Below, piece by piece: positions 42,736-52,360 of a stretch of DNA of 64,000 nucleotides. Where the stretch lies: NCBI GenBank assembly GCA_016715365.1, contig JADKAM010000005.1:310001-374000 (forward strand), written 5' to 3'. Made by a program: the position numbers and the translations under genes. Position 1 is the stretch's first letter. Every line of letters begins with the position of its first letter. Source of the DNA: Chitinophagaceae bacterium (GTDB lineage: Bacteria > Bacteroidota > Bacteroidia > Chitinophagales > Chitinophagaceae). The notes below the pieces were generated by a model. It ran no database searches. It saw only the letters and a list, made by a program, of their open reading frames with translations, and was not told the DNA's origin.

Positions 42736-44583
42736 TTAATCTTTAATGTGCAACAACACTACCTGGCCATCCATGGTTGAAACCAGGAGGTTTTTTTTAT
42801 CCAGTACATTCACCGTATTTACCATCGAGTTATCAATCTTATGTACCCAGGCAACCTTTTGCTGAATCGCATCAATGGCATACACAACACCATTACGGGT
42901 GCCAAAGAAAATATATCCGTCTTTTTCTATCAGCATAGAAGGGGCGTGCTCATAACCAAATCCTGCATGAAGTTTCCAGGCTGCTTTTTGAGCCACTCTT
43001 CCGGTTGCAAATGCTGTAATGGTATCATTCATGGTTTTGCCATAAATATATTTTCCATCCTGCGATATTCCAATTGATTCACGAACACCAGATTCTTTTG
43101 TACGCCAGATGGTTTGACCGGTAATGGCATCAATGGCTGTTGTATAACGGTCGGGTGCAACAATATAAATGATATCATCTTTTACAACCGGTGTACAGGC
43201 AGCAGGAGAATAATTTCTTACTGTTGATCCATTGCTCCATTTCCAGTTTAGTTTACCGGTAATTTTATTCAATGAATATAAATAAGTGTCCCATGCACCA
43301 AAAATGACAGCCTCTTTATTGATGACCGGAGTACTTACAACAGGCCCGTTCAGTCCGTTAAAACTCCACAGTTCTTTCCCGGTTTCAAGATCAATGGCAC
43401 GAAAGTTATGATCGCTTGCGCCAATAAAAACAATGCCATTTTCAATTACAGGGCAACCAAGTACTGCAGCGCCTGTCTTCAGTTTCCAGGCTTCCTTGCC
43501 TTTATCATTCAGGCAATACACATAACCATCGGTGCTGCCGAATACTATTTTGTTGCTGCTGGCTGCAGGCGAAGAATAAATAGCTCCCCCGGTTTTAAAT
43601 GTCCATTTTTCTTTACCATTTTTTAAAGACAAAGCACTCACTGTACCCTGTTGGTTTCCAAAAATTACCAGGCCATTTATTACTGCCGGTGTAGATATAA
43701 CATTGGCTGCAGCGCTGAATTTCCAGCTTTCTTTTACCTGTGCATATTGTGTGTTTACATAATAATCGGGCCTTGTAAACTTTTTGGTAAGATCATAATT
43801 ATGTTGCTCCACTTTTACACCAGCCCAGTTCTTCATGGAGCCGCTAACCGGTTTTCTTTCAGTAAATAAAATAGAATCTATACGCACATTCACCAGGTTG
43901 TAACCGCCTTCGGATTGTTTGGCCCGCAGGTTCGACCGGCCCATAATACCGGGTATATCTTCAAAATTTAAAACCTTGTTTGCATGGCCGTGTCCGCACA
44001 TGAATAAAATAGTGTTCCGTGTTTTAAACAGTTCGGTCACTTCATACCAGTTATCCATCTGGTTATCCATGGGGTAGTGGTTTAAAAATATTACCGGCAT
44101 GTTTATATGGGTAGTATCCAGTATACTTTTCATCCAGGTCATGGCATCACGTGGGATATGCCCATCGCTCATACGTACATAAGGGCCGGATGAACAGGCA
44201 ATAAAACGAATACCGTTGTGATCAAATGTAAACCGGTCGTTTCCAAATGTGGAGATAAAGTCCATTCCACCACTTTCACTCCAGCCCACATCATGATTGC
44301 CGGGTATGATAAAGTATTTCACCTTTAAGGAATCAAACAGTTTTTTTGCACGGGGCAGTTCTTCATGAGTACCCAGTTCGGTAATATCGCCGGTTATCAC
44401 TACAAAATCAATATCATTGCTGTTGTTGATATCCTGCACTGTTCTGCGCAGGTCTTCTTCTGCCTTACCATCGGGTGAGCCAATATGCGTATCGGAAAGA
44501 AATGCAAAACGGAAAGGTTTTAGCTGGGCAGATGCTACAGCAGAAAAAATGACCAGGTAAACAAGGAACAGTTGCTTTTTCAT
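42736..44583 (-). CDS. Metallophosphoesterase fused to PQQ-like beta-propeller
   Basis: 615 residues from ATG 44583 (ATG 44601 also in frame). Signal peptide LFLVYLVIFSAVASAQ. N-terminal calcineurin-like phosphoesterase: LSDTHIG (Asp31, His33), GDITELG, GNHDVGW, LNHYPMDN and GHGHANK. The C-terminal half (about 285-615) is a PQQ-like propeller with repeated GKEKWTF, GKEAWKL, GKELWSF, GKLNWKW and GQTIWRT blades. The propeller probably binds a substrate or partner and does not need PQQ itself. Exported to the periplasm or surface. Architecture (MPE plus propeller) is known in Bacteroidota. Confidence 0.88.
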   Translation of the reverse strand: MKKQLFLVYLVIFSAVASAQLKPFRFAFLSDTHIGSPDGKAEEDLRRTVQDINNSNDIDFVVITGDITELGTHEELPRAKKLFDSLKVKYFIIPGNHDVGWSESGGMDFISTFGNDRFTFDHNGIRFIACSSGPYVRMSDGHIPRDAMTWMKSILDTTHINMPVIFLNHYPMDNQMDNWYEVTELFKTRNTILFMCGHGHANKVLNFEDIPGIMGRSNLRAKQSEGGYNLVNVRIDSILFTERKPVSGSMKNWAGVKVEQHNYDLTKKFTRPDYYVNTQYAQVKESWKFSAAANVISTPAVINGLVIFGNQQGTVSALSLKNGKEKWTFKTGGAIYSSPAASSNKIVFGSTDGYVYCLNDKGKEAWKLKTGAAVLGCPVIENGIVFIGASDHNFRAIDLETGKELWSFNGLNGPVVSTPVINKEAVIFGAWDTYLYSLNKITGKLNWKWSNGSTVRNYSPAACTPVVKDDIIYIVAPDRYTTAIDAITGQTIWRTKESGVRESIGISQDGKYIYGKTMNDTITAFATGRVAQKAAWKLHAGFGYEHAPSMLIEKDGYIFFGTRNGVVYAIDAIQQKVAWVHKIDNSMVNTVNVLDKKNLLVSTMDGQVVLLHIKD

Positions 44584-44669
44584 AAAAAGCAAGTTACACA
44601 TTTACTGTAGTTTTATGCAGCTGCAAACCGGAATATCATGATCTGTAAGACAGGTCTTTTCAGCCGGTT

Positions 44670-45134
44670 TTAATTTTTTATATCCAGCATCATTTCCTGC
44701 CCGTCTTTAACAGCCTTAATGGCGTTGTTTTTGCCGATAGTAATTTTCTCATACTTATTTTCAATCAGCACTTTGCCCTGTTTATTGATCATGCCTGCCA
44801 GCCCGTTTTTCCTGGTGATGGCAAAAGAACCTTTAAAGCCACCGATGGATTCATAAATATTGGGAACAATAACTTTGCCCTCCATATTCAGCAAGCCAAC
44901 TTTACCATCTCTGGTTGTGTATGCTATGGCATCATTGCCAAAAGAGCCAATTTTATCGTATGTTGGTTTAACAATTTCTCTGCCATCCTGTGATAAAATA
45001 CCACAGTGGCCGTTTTTCCAGACTATGGCAAGGCCTTTATTGAATTTACCGATCTTATCATATTGTTTGCTTACTTCCTGTGCAAATCCCTGAAGTGTAA
45101 ACAAGGTCAGGAAAATGATGACTATCTTTTTCAT
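44670..45134 (-). CDS. WG-repeat secreted protein
   Basis: 154 residues from ATG 45134 (the frame opens at 45203). Signal peptide VIIFLTLFTLQGFAQ. Four WG/KWG-type repeats of about 33 residues: YDKIGKFNKGLAIVWKNGHC, YDKIGSFGNDAIAYTTRDGK, YESIGGFKGSFAITRKNGLA and a last YEKITIGKNNAIK unit. WG repeats are beta-hairpin units of unknown role, often surface exposed. It sits in the same direction as the phosphoesterase-propeller gene, 86 bp upstream of it, so joint transcription is possible. Confidence 0.82.
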   Translation of the reverse strand: MKKIVIIFLTLFTLQGFAQEVSKQYDKIGKFNKGLAIVWKNGHCGILSQDGREIVKPTYDKIGSFGNDAIAYTTRDGKVGLLNMEGKVIVPNIYESIGGFKGSFAITRKNGLAGMINKQGKVLIENKYEKITIGKNNAIKAVKDGQEMMLDIKN

Positions 45135-45455
45135 GATATAGTTTTTAATTAAGGATAAGGTTCGTATTTGTAACAAGGTATTTTCTGAAAAAATCACATA
45201 CAATGATGCGTGATAGAATTAAATATGATTCTTATCAATTTTTTTCTTGCAACTAATGTAACCGTCCGGGAAAGAACCTAACATGAAATTGTTTTCTAAA
45301 ACAACAATTGCTGAAAAATGATAGGTACTGTATTTTTTAATTGTCAGCATCAAACAAAAAACAAAAACTTTATTATAAATTTAATGCTGATCCTTATCTA
45401 ACCTGATTCATCCTGATTTTAAACAGGCATTTTATTACATTTTTAAATTGTAATC
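45135..45455. other. Divergent intergenic region, no gene seen
   Basis: The 321 bp between the divergent WG-repeat and S74 protein genes are AT-rich. A small inverted pair AAATTGTTTT (45287-45296) / AACAACAATT (45300-45309) is the only structure noticed. Promoters for both genes must lie here. No small gene, tRNA or repeat was recognised. Confidence 0.35.
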
Positions 45456-47906
45456 ATGTTCTTTACCTACAAACTTTTTTTACCAATTGCTTTGATGATC
45501 GTTTCATCAGGTTCTGTTTTTTCACAGTCGTTAAGTATCAATACCGATGGCAGCTCAGCCCATGCAAGCGCCATGTTGGATATTAAAAGCAATACAAAAG
45601 GATTGCTGATACCCAGGCTGACAAAGGCAGAAAAAAATGCAGTTGCTGCACCGGCAACAGGATTACTGATTTACCAAACCGGGCCTGACAGTACCGGTTT
45701 TTACTATTATCAGAACAGCCGCTGGACCTGGATTACCGATCACAACAAAACTGACAGTGCCTATTGGGGGCTGCACGGAAATATGAATATCACCCCGCCT
45801 GCAGCTTCAAACAATGTGCCTATAAATTATGCAACAGATACCTACCTGGGTACCTTGGAATCTCAGGACCTTTCTTTTGTTGCAGGTGGAAATGAACTGC
45901 TGCGGCTCAAACAGGTTCCGCTGGGAGGACTCGTCGGTATTTCAAACAGGAGCCCGGAATATGGATTGGATCTGCGGTTGAGTGACCCAAGCCCTGTTAC
46001 AGATATTGTAGGGATGCGTATTGTGTCATCTTCCTTATTTGATTTGAACAACAGCAATAATATATTTAAAGGTTTGGCAATAGGAAACAACAAGGCAAAC
46101 CCCAACGAAACGGTAATCTGGAACCATGCAAATAATCTTGATGCCATGATCAGGATAGGCTTTGATGTTTTTTCTCCTGCCGGCAGGCCCGCTGTAAATA
46201 TCAATCAATACGGCCTGGGTATTTATCAAAGAACACCCCATTATGCTTTGGACATGCATTCTTTTTCGCAGTTTGCACCTGCCAGTAATCTTACCAATAA
46301 AAATGGGGTAAGAATTACTTATAGTAATCAGGAAAATCAGCCGGACGAAGTGAAAGGATTATTTATGGGTGTAGACAGGAATAATACTTTTAAAAGTTAC
46401 TTATGGAATTATGCAGATGGGTTTGGAGGTAATTCGTCCACAAGGGCTATTTATTTTGGCATAGGCGGCGATATGGATTACAATGCAAATCTGGCCACCA
46501 TGGAAATGCAGGACGGGAAGATCACCATGGGGCGTATTATCAGCCCTGATTTTTTCTTTCCCAGCACACTTAATATACAAACCGATTATGCTACCGGGGT
46601 TGCAAAAAACGGTATCTCCATCATGAAGCATATTTCAACCCAGGAGTCTGGTTATTTTGGAACCGATCTAGATGATAACTTAAATGTTTACAAATATGGA
46701 GGCGGTAAAATTTTAATAGCCGGAAACCCATTGGATATTCCAGTTACGGTTAGTCCCAATAATTTTGTTGGCATAAAAACATTAACACCCAATGCCGATC
46801 TTCAGTTTGCTGATACGTACGCCAACAATAAAATTGTGTTGCATAATAATTTCTGGGGAAATTTACCCAACAACGAACATAACTTTTATGGGTTTGGCGT
46901 AAATGCAGAAACACTCAGGTACCAGGTACCGCAAAGTTCTACAGACCATGTTTTTTTCTCGGGCAACATCACAAATACAGCATCTGCAGAACTGATGCGT
47001 ATTACCGGTGATGGCTTTGTTGGTATCAACAACAATAACCCACAGGCACCGCTGCAGTTTGCTGAAGGACCGGTAAACAGGAAACTTGTATTGTCGGGTT
47101 TTGCCAACAATGATAATAATTTTCTGGGGTTTGGAAATTCAATAGAAGGCGGACTACGCTACCAGGTTCCTTATGGTAATTATGATCATGTTTTTTACAA
47201 AGGGGATAACGTAGGATCAACTTCAACTGAATTATTGAGGGTACTGGGAACCGGAGATGTAGGTATCGGAGCCTTTTTACCATCCGCTTACGGCCACGGT
47301 GGTACCAACCGGATCGTGGAAATAAAAAATTCTCTTTCTGGTGCTGCTGATGTACAATCTCACCTGATACTTTCTTCTGCGGGTAGCAGCGGCTCATTGG
47401 GCGGTATTACCTGGGCGGGTACAAACCTGGCGGGAGAACAACGTACCGGCTATATTGGAAATATTTATGAAACAGTCAATCAAACCAAACTGTCATTTTT
47501 TACCAGAAGCAATACTGGCATACTGGCTGAACGCTTTTATATTCAGGGCACTGGTAATGCCTGGCTACAGGGAACCCTTACACAGGCAAGTGATGCCCGG
47601 CTTAAACAAAACATTCAGCCACTTAGATCTGTATTAAATAAACTGGAGCAATTGAATGGGTATACGTACAACTGGATAAATGATCAGCGGGATACGGAAG
47701 AACAAATTGGCTTACTGGCACAGGAAGTACAAAAGAATTATCCGCAGCTTGTAAAGCAAAATGATAAAGGCGAACTAAGTGTGAACTATAGCGGCCTTGT
47801 TCCTGTTTTACTGGAAGGTATTAAAGAACAGCAAAAACAGATGGAAACATTAAAGCAACAACTTAATGAGCAAAGGAAAATGATTGAGGAACTAAGACAA
47901 AAATAA
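45456..47906 (+). CDS. Tail-fibre domain (S74 chaperone) surface protein
   Basis: 816 residues. Signal peptide LPIALMIVSSGSVFSQ. The first part (SINTDGSSAHASAMLDIKSN with TKGLLIPRLTKAEK) is the standard opening of Bacteroidota tail-fibre-like surface proteins. The C-terminus (about 710-790) is the S74 intramolecular chaperone domain: SDARLKQNIQPLRSVLNKLE, then YTYNWIND, QIGLLAQEV and VNYSGLVPVLLEGIKEQQKQ, followed by a coiled coil (790-816). S74 domains trimerise phage tail fibres and some adhesins. The middle is repetitive, with FVGIKTLTPNADLQFAD and FVGINNNNPQAPLQFAE. Probably a trimeric surface protein. Confidence 0.88.
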   Translation: MFFTYKLFLPIALMIVSSGSVFSQSLSINTDGSSAHASAMLDIKSNTKGLLIPRLTKAEKNAVAAPATGLLIYQTGPDSTGFYYYQNSRWTWITDHNKTDSAYWGLHGNMNITPPAASNNVPINYATDTYLGTLESQDLSFVAGGNELLRLKQVPLGGLVGISNRSPEYGLDLRLSDPSPVTDIVGMRIVSSSLFDLNNSNNIFKGLAIGNNKANPNETVIWNHANNLDAMIRIGFDVFSPAGRPAVNINQYGLGIYQRTPHYALDMHSFSQFAPASNLTNKNGVRITYSNQENQPDEVKGLFMGVDRNNTFKSYLWNYADGFGGNSSTRAIYFGIGGDMDYNANLATMEMQDGKITMGRIISPDFFFPSTLNIQTDYATGVAKNGISIMKHISTQESGYFGTDLDDNLNVYKYGGGKILIAGNPLDIPVTVSPNNFVGIKTLTPNADLQFADTYANNKIVLHNNFWGNLPNNEHNFYGFGVNAETLRYQVPQSSTDHVFFSGNITNTASAELMRITGDGFVGINNNNPQAPLQFAEGPVNRKLVLSGFANNDNNFLGFGNSIEGGLRYQVPYGNYDHVFYKGDNVGSTSTELLRVLGTGDVGIGAFLPSAYGHGGTNRIVEIKNSLSGAADVQSHLILSSAGSSGSLGGITWAGTNLAGEQRTGYIGNIYETVNQTKLSFFTRSNTGILAERFYIQGTGNAWLQGTLTQASDARLKQNIQPLRSVLNKLEQLNGYTYNWINDQRDTEEQIGLLAQEVQKNYPQLVKQNDKGELSVNYSGLVPVLLEGIKEQQKQMETLKQQLNEQRKMIEELRQK

Positions 47907-49238
47907 TTAAAATACCTGGGTTCGGATTGTTTCGGTAACAATGGTTGCCGGGTTTATCAGGTTTATAATGCTTGAACGGATGACACCAATACCCCTGGCA
48001 AACCATCTTTGTTCTTCAGCTACAGGTATATCGCCCAGGCCAATAACAGTAGCGGTGTAGGTATACTTTACACGGATAACATTATTATACGTTGTTGATG
48101 CAATTGTTTGTGTTTCGCCTTTAGCAAGTATTTGTGCATCTACCCTGATATTTGACAATGGAAATCCCATGGCAACATTGGGGCCAAAATTGGCTGTCCA
48201 GGTTGCATTAATAGCAGCATTTGAATCTAGTACCAGATATTCTTTATTAATAGGGTTGGTCAGCACACCAAGGTTACCATCAATATACTGATAATACAGT
48301 CCGCCGTTTTTTCTGTTGAAAACAGAATCAGTTGGCGTACCCATATTTTTTATTTCAAATATTTTATAACTGTTTGTTCCAAATGTTTTTGAGTTGGTGC
48401 TTACCTGTATGTATGTTGTATCTGCTGCTGTGCCACCCACTAACATCGAACTCCAGTTACTGAAATTTGTTTGTGGCACATAATCTATATTAGGTGGGTT
48501 GGCTACAGTTATTGAAAATGCACAGCTTGATGTCCCACTGGTTACTGTATAGGTATATGTCGGTGGACTTGCTACTGTGGGAGCGCCGCTGGCAGTTAAA
48601 GTAACCTGTGTATTAGTTGCTGTAGTAAATGTACCGGTGCCGGAAAATGATACACCATTAACAGCAGGTACATTGATGGTATAAGGGCCCGGTGTAATAA
48701 CATGTACATTCAATGTTACAGTATGTGTTGCATCAACAGTATTGCCTGCTATGTATACACCTGGTCCAAATATGGTACCGGCACAGTTTGTAAAAGTATA
48801 CGCAGCATTGGGTGGTGCGGTTACATCTACAAACACAATTATTTTACAAATACTTGTTCCAAATTTTATGGTAAAGATTTTCGTACCTCCGGATGAAGGG
48901 GTGCCTGCAGCTGATAGCTGTATTATGTTTTCTCCTGTCCTGGTTACTGTACCGGTTCCGGTAAAATAAAAACCTGCAACCGTATCGCTTTTTATCTGGT
49001 AAGTACCAATAGAAGTGATATCTGCTGTAACCTCTATAATTGCCGATGGTTTCAAAACTGAATCTTTAATGTAGGAACCTAATACGAGATTGGGTAAACA
49101 ATTGCCTGATGAAGATTTTAAAGTACCAACAGCCTGTCCGTTACTGGTGATCACACTGTCAAAATGTAGTTCCTTTTGGCAAGAGGTTATGGTAAGTGTT
49201 AGTAAGAATATAGTAAAAAAATGTACAAAAATTTTCAT
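47907..49238 (-). CDS. Lipoprotein with Ig-like repeats
   Basis: 443 residues from ATG 49238 (ATG 49247 also in frame). Lipoprotein signal with TITSC (Cys20). Two similar domains of about 90 residues follow: GFYFTGTGTVTRTGENIIQL with AAGTPSSGGTKIFTIKFGTSIC, and VSFSGTGTFTTATNTQVTL with ASGAPTVASPPTYTYTVTSG (given in parts). They are Ig-like or PKD-like sandwiches. The C-terminal domain has no name. A surface adhesin-like role is possible. Its stop codon abuts the stop of the S74 gene (47906/47907), so the two genes converge with no gap. Confidence 0.72.
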   Translation of the reverse strand: MKIFVHFFTIFLLTLTITSCQKELHFDSVITSNGQAVGTLKSSSGNCLPNLVLGSYIKDSVLKPSAIIEVTADITSIGTYQIKSDTVAGFYFTGTGTVTRTGENIIQLSAAGTPSSGGTKIFTIKFGTSICKIIVFVDVTAPPNAAYTFTNCAGTIFGPGVYIAGNTVDATHTVTLNVHVITPGPYTINVPAVNGVSFSGTGTFTTATNTQVTLTASGAPTVASPPTYTYTVTSGTSSCAFSITVANPPNIDYVPQTNFSNWSSMLVGGTAADTTYIQVSTNSKTFGTNSYKIFEIKNMGTPTDSVFNRKNGGLYYQYIDGNLGVLTNPINKEYLVLDSNAAINATWTANFGPNVAMGFPLSNIRVDAQILAKGETQTIASTTYNNVIRVKYTYTATVIGLGDIPVAEEQRWFARGIGVIRSSIINLINPATIVTETIRTQVF

Positions 49239-49451
49239 GCAAGGCATTTATGTGCAGATAAATTTACAGCTTTTGAACTGAAAAAATTTGCAATGCGTAG
49301 TAATCATTCCGCAATTTAAAAGCCTGCCGCAGGCATTTCAGGTATACACAGCAAATTATGCTTTTAATTAACTTTTATTATTTGCATAGGCAACGCATTG
49401 GTTGTAAACTGCATTTATAATATAAATCAACCTTCACTTGTTTACTTTTTA

Positions 49452-50006
49452 ATGGATATAACTACACTGATTAAGGAAGCAAAGCATGGCAGTACTGCTG
49501 CACAAAAAGCCCTGTTTGATATGTTTGCAGATAAAATGCTGCTGCTTTGCTGCAGGTATGTTAAAAGGAGAGAGGACGCCGAAGAATTATTACTGGATGG
49601 CTTTTATAAGTTCTTTAAAAACTTACAGTCATTTAGTTACCAGGGTGAAGCCGCAATGTACTGCTGGCTTAAAAGAATAATGATCAATGAGTGCCTGATG
49701 TTTTTGCGTAAAAAAAATGTATTCACCATTGTTACAGAATCAGCAGCAGAAGAAATTGTTTTGGAGGAAGAAGCACTTAATAATTTATCGGCCGATGAGA
49801 TTTTTAACCTGATCGTTACCCTGCCTGTTGGCTACCGCACTGTTTTTAATTTATTTGTTGTGGAAGGTATGGAGCATAAAGAAATTGCTGTATTAATGGG
49901 TATTTCAGAAGGAACATCAAAATCGCAGCTAAGCAAGGCCAGGGTTTTATTACAAAAACTGTTATCACAAAAAGGAATAGCATATGTTAAGCAAAAAGCT
50001 CAATGA
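49452..50006 (+). CDS. ECF-type RNA polymerase sigma factor
   Basis: 184 residues. Region 2 is visible as FDMFADKMLLLCCRYVKRRE with DAEELLLDGFYKFF; region 4 as LPVGYRTVFNLFVVEGMEHK with EIAVLMGISEGTSKSQLSKA (helix-turn-helix). ECF sigmas redirect RNA polymerase to envelope or stress genes. An upstream ATG at 49398 is in frame but ATG 49452 gives the family N-terminus (MDITTLIKEAK). The next gene starts at 49984, 23 bases before this stop, a sign of tight coupling with a probable anti-sigma factor. Confidence 0.9.
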   Translation: MDITTLIKEAKHGSTAAQKALFDMFADKMLLLCCRYVKRREDAEELLLDGFYKFFKNLQSFSYQGEAAMYCWLKRIMINECLMFLRKKNVFTIVTESAAEEIVLEEEALNNLSADEIFNLIVTLPVGYRTVFNLFVVEGMEHKEIAVLMGISEGTSKSQLSKARVLLQKLLSQKGIAYVKQKAQ

Positions 50007-50673
50007 CCCCTTTTACTGGAAGAATAAACTGGAAACATTACATTGTTTGCCGGGAGAAGCTGTACATAAAAAAGATGCTTTGTGGGAGAAATTGCATGAC
50101 CGCTTACAGCAAAAGTCAGCTGCCGGTAAAGCAAAATGGTACTGGATGGCAGCAGGTCTGCTGCCGCTGATCATTATTGCATGTATGATGGTGAGTAACA
50201 CAGAAAATATTGGTGGTAAACAGGAAACGGTAAAAGAAAATACTACAAAGGCAACTCCTTCATATTTACTGCCAGCTTCAACAAAAGCGGTTACACTTTC
50301 AGTATCTGCACCTGTTGAAAAAAAGCAACCTGTTGCAGTTATTAATTCAAAAGTAAAAAGTAAAACCTTTATTGATACAATAAAAGCAAATAATGCTGTT
50401 GTTACCCTTTTGCCCGAACCAATAGAAGCTGACATAACAACTAACAACATACTATCTGCAGATACCGCTGTTACTGTTGCACCAACTGCTGTTGTTAAAA
50501 AGAAACTGCAGGTTGTACATATAAATGAATTGGAAACATATCCTGCACAGTTTACCGAACCGGTAAATTATGCACAGAATATAAAATTCAGAAAAAACAA
50601 GATCAATAACCTAAACGTAGCTGCCCAGCAAAATACAATTGGCTTTAAAATAAAACTCTCTTCTAAAAATTAA
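49984..50673 (+). CDS. Probable anti-sigma factor (single-TM membrane protein)
   Basis: 229 residues. The short N-terminal cytoplasmic part (1-53, with DPFYWKNKLETLHCLPGEAV) precedes one TM helix at about 54-70 (WMAAGLLPLIIIACMMV) and a long Lys/Thr/Val-rich periplasmic tail. This is the usual plan of Bacteroidota anti-sigma factors paired with ECF sigmas, though no ZAS-type HxxxCxxC motif was seen, so the assignment rests mainly on context (overlap with the sigma gene) and topology. It is followed after six bases by the next gene of the operon. Confidence 0.6.
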   Translation: MLSKKLNDPFYWKNKLETLHCLPGEAVHKKDALWEKLHDRLQQKSAAGKAKWYWMAAGLLPLIIIACMMVSNTENIGGKQETVKENTTKATPSYLLPASTKAVTLSVSAPVEKKQPVAVINSKVKSKTFIDTIKANNAVVTLLPEPIEADITTNNILSADTAVTVAPTAVVKKKLQVVHINELETYPAQFTEPVNYAQNIKFRKNKINNLNVAAQQNTIGFKIKLSSKN

Positions 50674-50679
50674 CCAAAC

Positions 50680-51810
50680 ATGAAAAAGATCATCAGTTTA
50701 CTGATGCTTGTAATGAGCATCACCGGTACAGCTATTGCCCAGCAAGAACCTGGCGTTACCAATGCAGACAAAATTTTCAATATCCCGGCCGGTTATTTAA
50801 AAAGAAGTTTTACAGCAGATCTTGGTAAAGGTAATAAAATGCAGATTGAGCTGACTGATTTGGAAGACCTGGATAGGTTTAAAAATATAGATTCACTTTT
50901 ACGTATCTTTTTACAGGATATGGCTGCCTTAAAAGATTCACTTACAGATGAACTGAGTGCTAAACGTATTGATTATTTTACTGATGAATTGGGAAGGAAA
51001 AAAATACATATCCGGCTTTCAAAACCAGATGGAGCAAGCTTTTTGCTGCAGCAGGGAAACCTTTCTGCTTTAAAGCTGGAACAGGATACGGTTATCTTTT
51101 CAGGCTCTTATGTTTACAAAGTAACCTCTACATTACTGAAACCTTTTACAGAAATGCGGTATTACCGTTTAAGCTTTTTTGTAAATCAACTCAGCGACTT
51201 GAATAGCCTTTCATCCGCCGGTTTAAATGAAAAGATAAACAGTATCCAAAAAAGTCAAAAATCACGTTGGGTAAAAGGCAGTGATGATACCTGGCATTTA
51301 AAGAACGGTGATCAATCGATTTACTCAAATCATCAACCCAGGGGATATGTTTCAGGCACAGGTGCCGGTGATTATCTTACATCACTTACCACTGTAAGTA
51401 TACAGAATTATAAAAATTATTTTGTACCCTCGGTCAGCCTGGGTATTGGTTTGGGATACAATAACGGAAAAGTTAAGCGTGAACTGGGGCTTTTGTGGGA
51501 ACCCAATTTTTTCTTTGCAAAAAATGCACAAGGCAGCCTGCAAACATACCGCAACGATTTCCTGACTTTTACTTACAAACGTTTCCCGCTGAAAAAAGAG
51601 TATGATGTTCAGAGTTTTTCTTTTATAAATGGGTTTTCTTTCGGTTATCTAATAAGAAGAAAGGGTGAATTTTTTGAGAAAAATACCATGCGTATCGGGG
51701 TACAGGCGGCATCTTTGTTAAAAGGCAAGATAAACCTGGAGCCTGTTTTATATTTTAATAATTTCTTTAAAGGAGTGACACCCGGATTGAGATTGACGGT
51801 CAATTTCTAA
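50680..51810 (+). CDS. Secreted protein of unknown function, probable outer-membrane part
   Basis: 376 residues. Signal peptide SLLMLVMSITGTAIAQQ. The first half is mixed (LSAKRIDYFTDELGRKKIHI); the second half (about 220-376) is built of alternating strands such as FVPSVSLGIGLGYNNGKVKR, ELGLLWEPNFFF and KINLEPVLYFNNFF, ending GVTPGLRLTVNF, a barrel-type C-terminus with terminal aromatic Phe. It may be a small outer-membrane barrel. It starts six bases after the anti-sigma stop and belongs to the ECF operon, so its expression should follow that sigma. Confidence 0.7.
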   Translation: MKKIISLLMLVMSITGTAIAQQEPGVTNADKIFNIPAGYLKRSFTADLGKGNKMQIELTDLEDLDRFKNIDSLLRIFLQDMAALKDSLTDELSAKRIDYFTDELGRKKIHIRLSKPDGASFLLQQGNLSALKLEQDTVIFSGSYVYKVTSTLLKPFTEMRYYRLSFFVNQLSDLNSLSSAGLNEKINSIQKSQKSRWVKGSDDTWHLKNGDQSIYSNHQPRGYVSGTGAGDYLTSLTTVSIQNYKNYFVPSVSLGIGLGYNNGKVKRELGLLWEPNFFFAKNAQGSLQTYRNDFLTFTYKRFPLKKEYDVQSFSFINGFSFGYLIRRKGEFFEKNTMRIGVQAASLLKGKINLEPVLYFNNFFKGVTPGLRLTVNF

Positions 51811-51916
51811 ACCTGGATAAAGACAGGAACAGGTAATAGATACTTAATTCTAACAATTCTTTCACTTTTGAATGAGTAGTTTTAAATCATCATTCACCTC
51901 CCTAAAACTTTATACA

Positions 51917-52360
51917 ATGAAACACGTACTCCTTTTTTCTTTTTTAAGTATGGGCATTTTACCTGTAAACAGCCAGCTGGCAAATGATATAAGCAGTTTA
52001 ACAGAGCCAGCTTCTTTATCAATTGGCAGCAGCGTAAGTACAGGAACCCAACCGGGTATTGGAAATGAAAATGAACAAATGCTGGCAGTAACATTCCGAA
52101 GCCAGGATGTTTGCCGTGCAGAATTAAAAGATTTTGTATTTGATATTCAGTATAACATTGTAAGTGCTACCGTTTATTTTTCCGGAACTAACTTCAGGGG
52201 TGTAGAAACAGGCTATATAACCAGCGCCAGCCTGAAACCTATCCGCAGTCTGATGGCACGTTGTGCACCAGGTACCATGGTTGTTTTTGATAGGGTGAAA
52301 GTTAAAGGCCCTGATAATGAATTGCGGACAATACAGGGCACCAGTTATATGCTGAAGTGA
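51917..52360 (+). CDS. Secreted protein resembling the GldM C-terminal domain
   Basis: 147 residues from ATG 51917 (the frame opens at 51872). Signal peptide VLLFSFLSMGILPVNSQ. The mature part has LKDFVFDIQYNIVSATVYFS, then MARCAPGTMVVFDRVKVKGP and NELRTIQGTSYMLK. The FDxxYxIVSxTVxFSG pattern with the FxxVKxxGPD end recalls the last domain of GldM, a T9SS/gliding motor component. If so it would act at the inner-membrane or periplasmic gliding machinery. Full GldM (about 500 residues) is not present. Last recognised gene of the ECF-linked cluster. Confidence 0.6.
   Translation: MKHVLLFSFLSMGILPVNSQLANDISSLTEPASLSIGSSVSTGTQPGIGNENEQMLAVTFRSQDVCRAELKDFVFDIQYNIVSATVYFSGTNFRGVETGYITSASLKPIRSLMARCAPGTMVVFDRVKVKGPDNELRTIQGTSYMLK

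Noticed and set aside
45456..47906. Prophage (from the tail-fibre-like gene)
   Set aside because: No capsid, portal, terminase, holin or integrase gene nearby; the signal peptide indicates a cellular exported protein.
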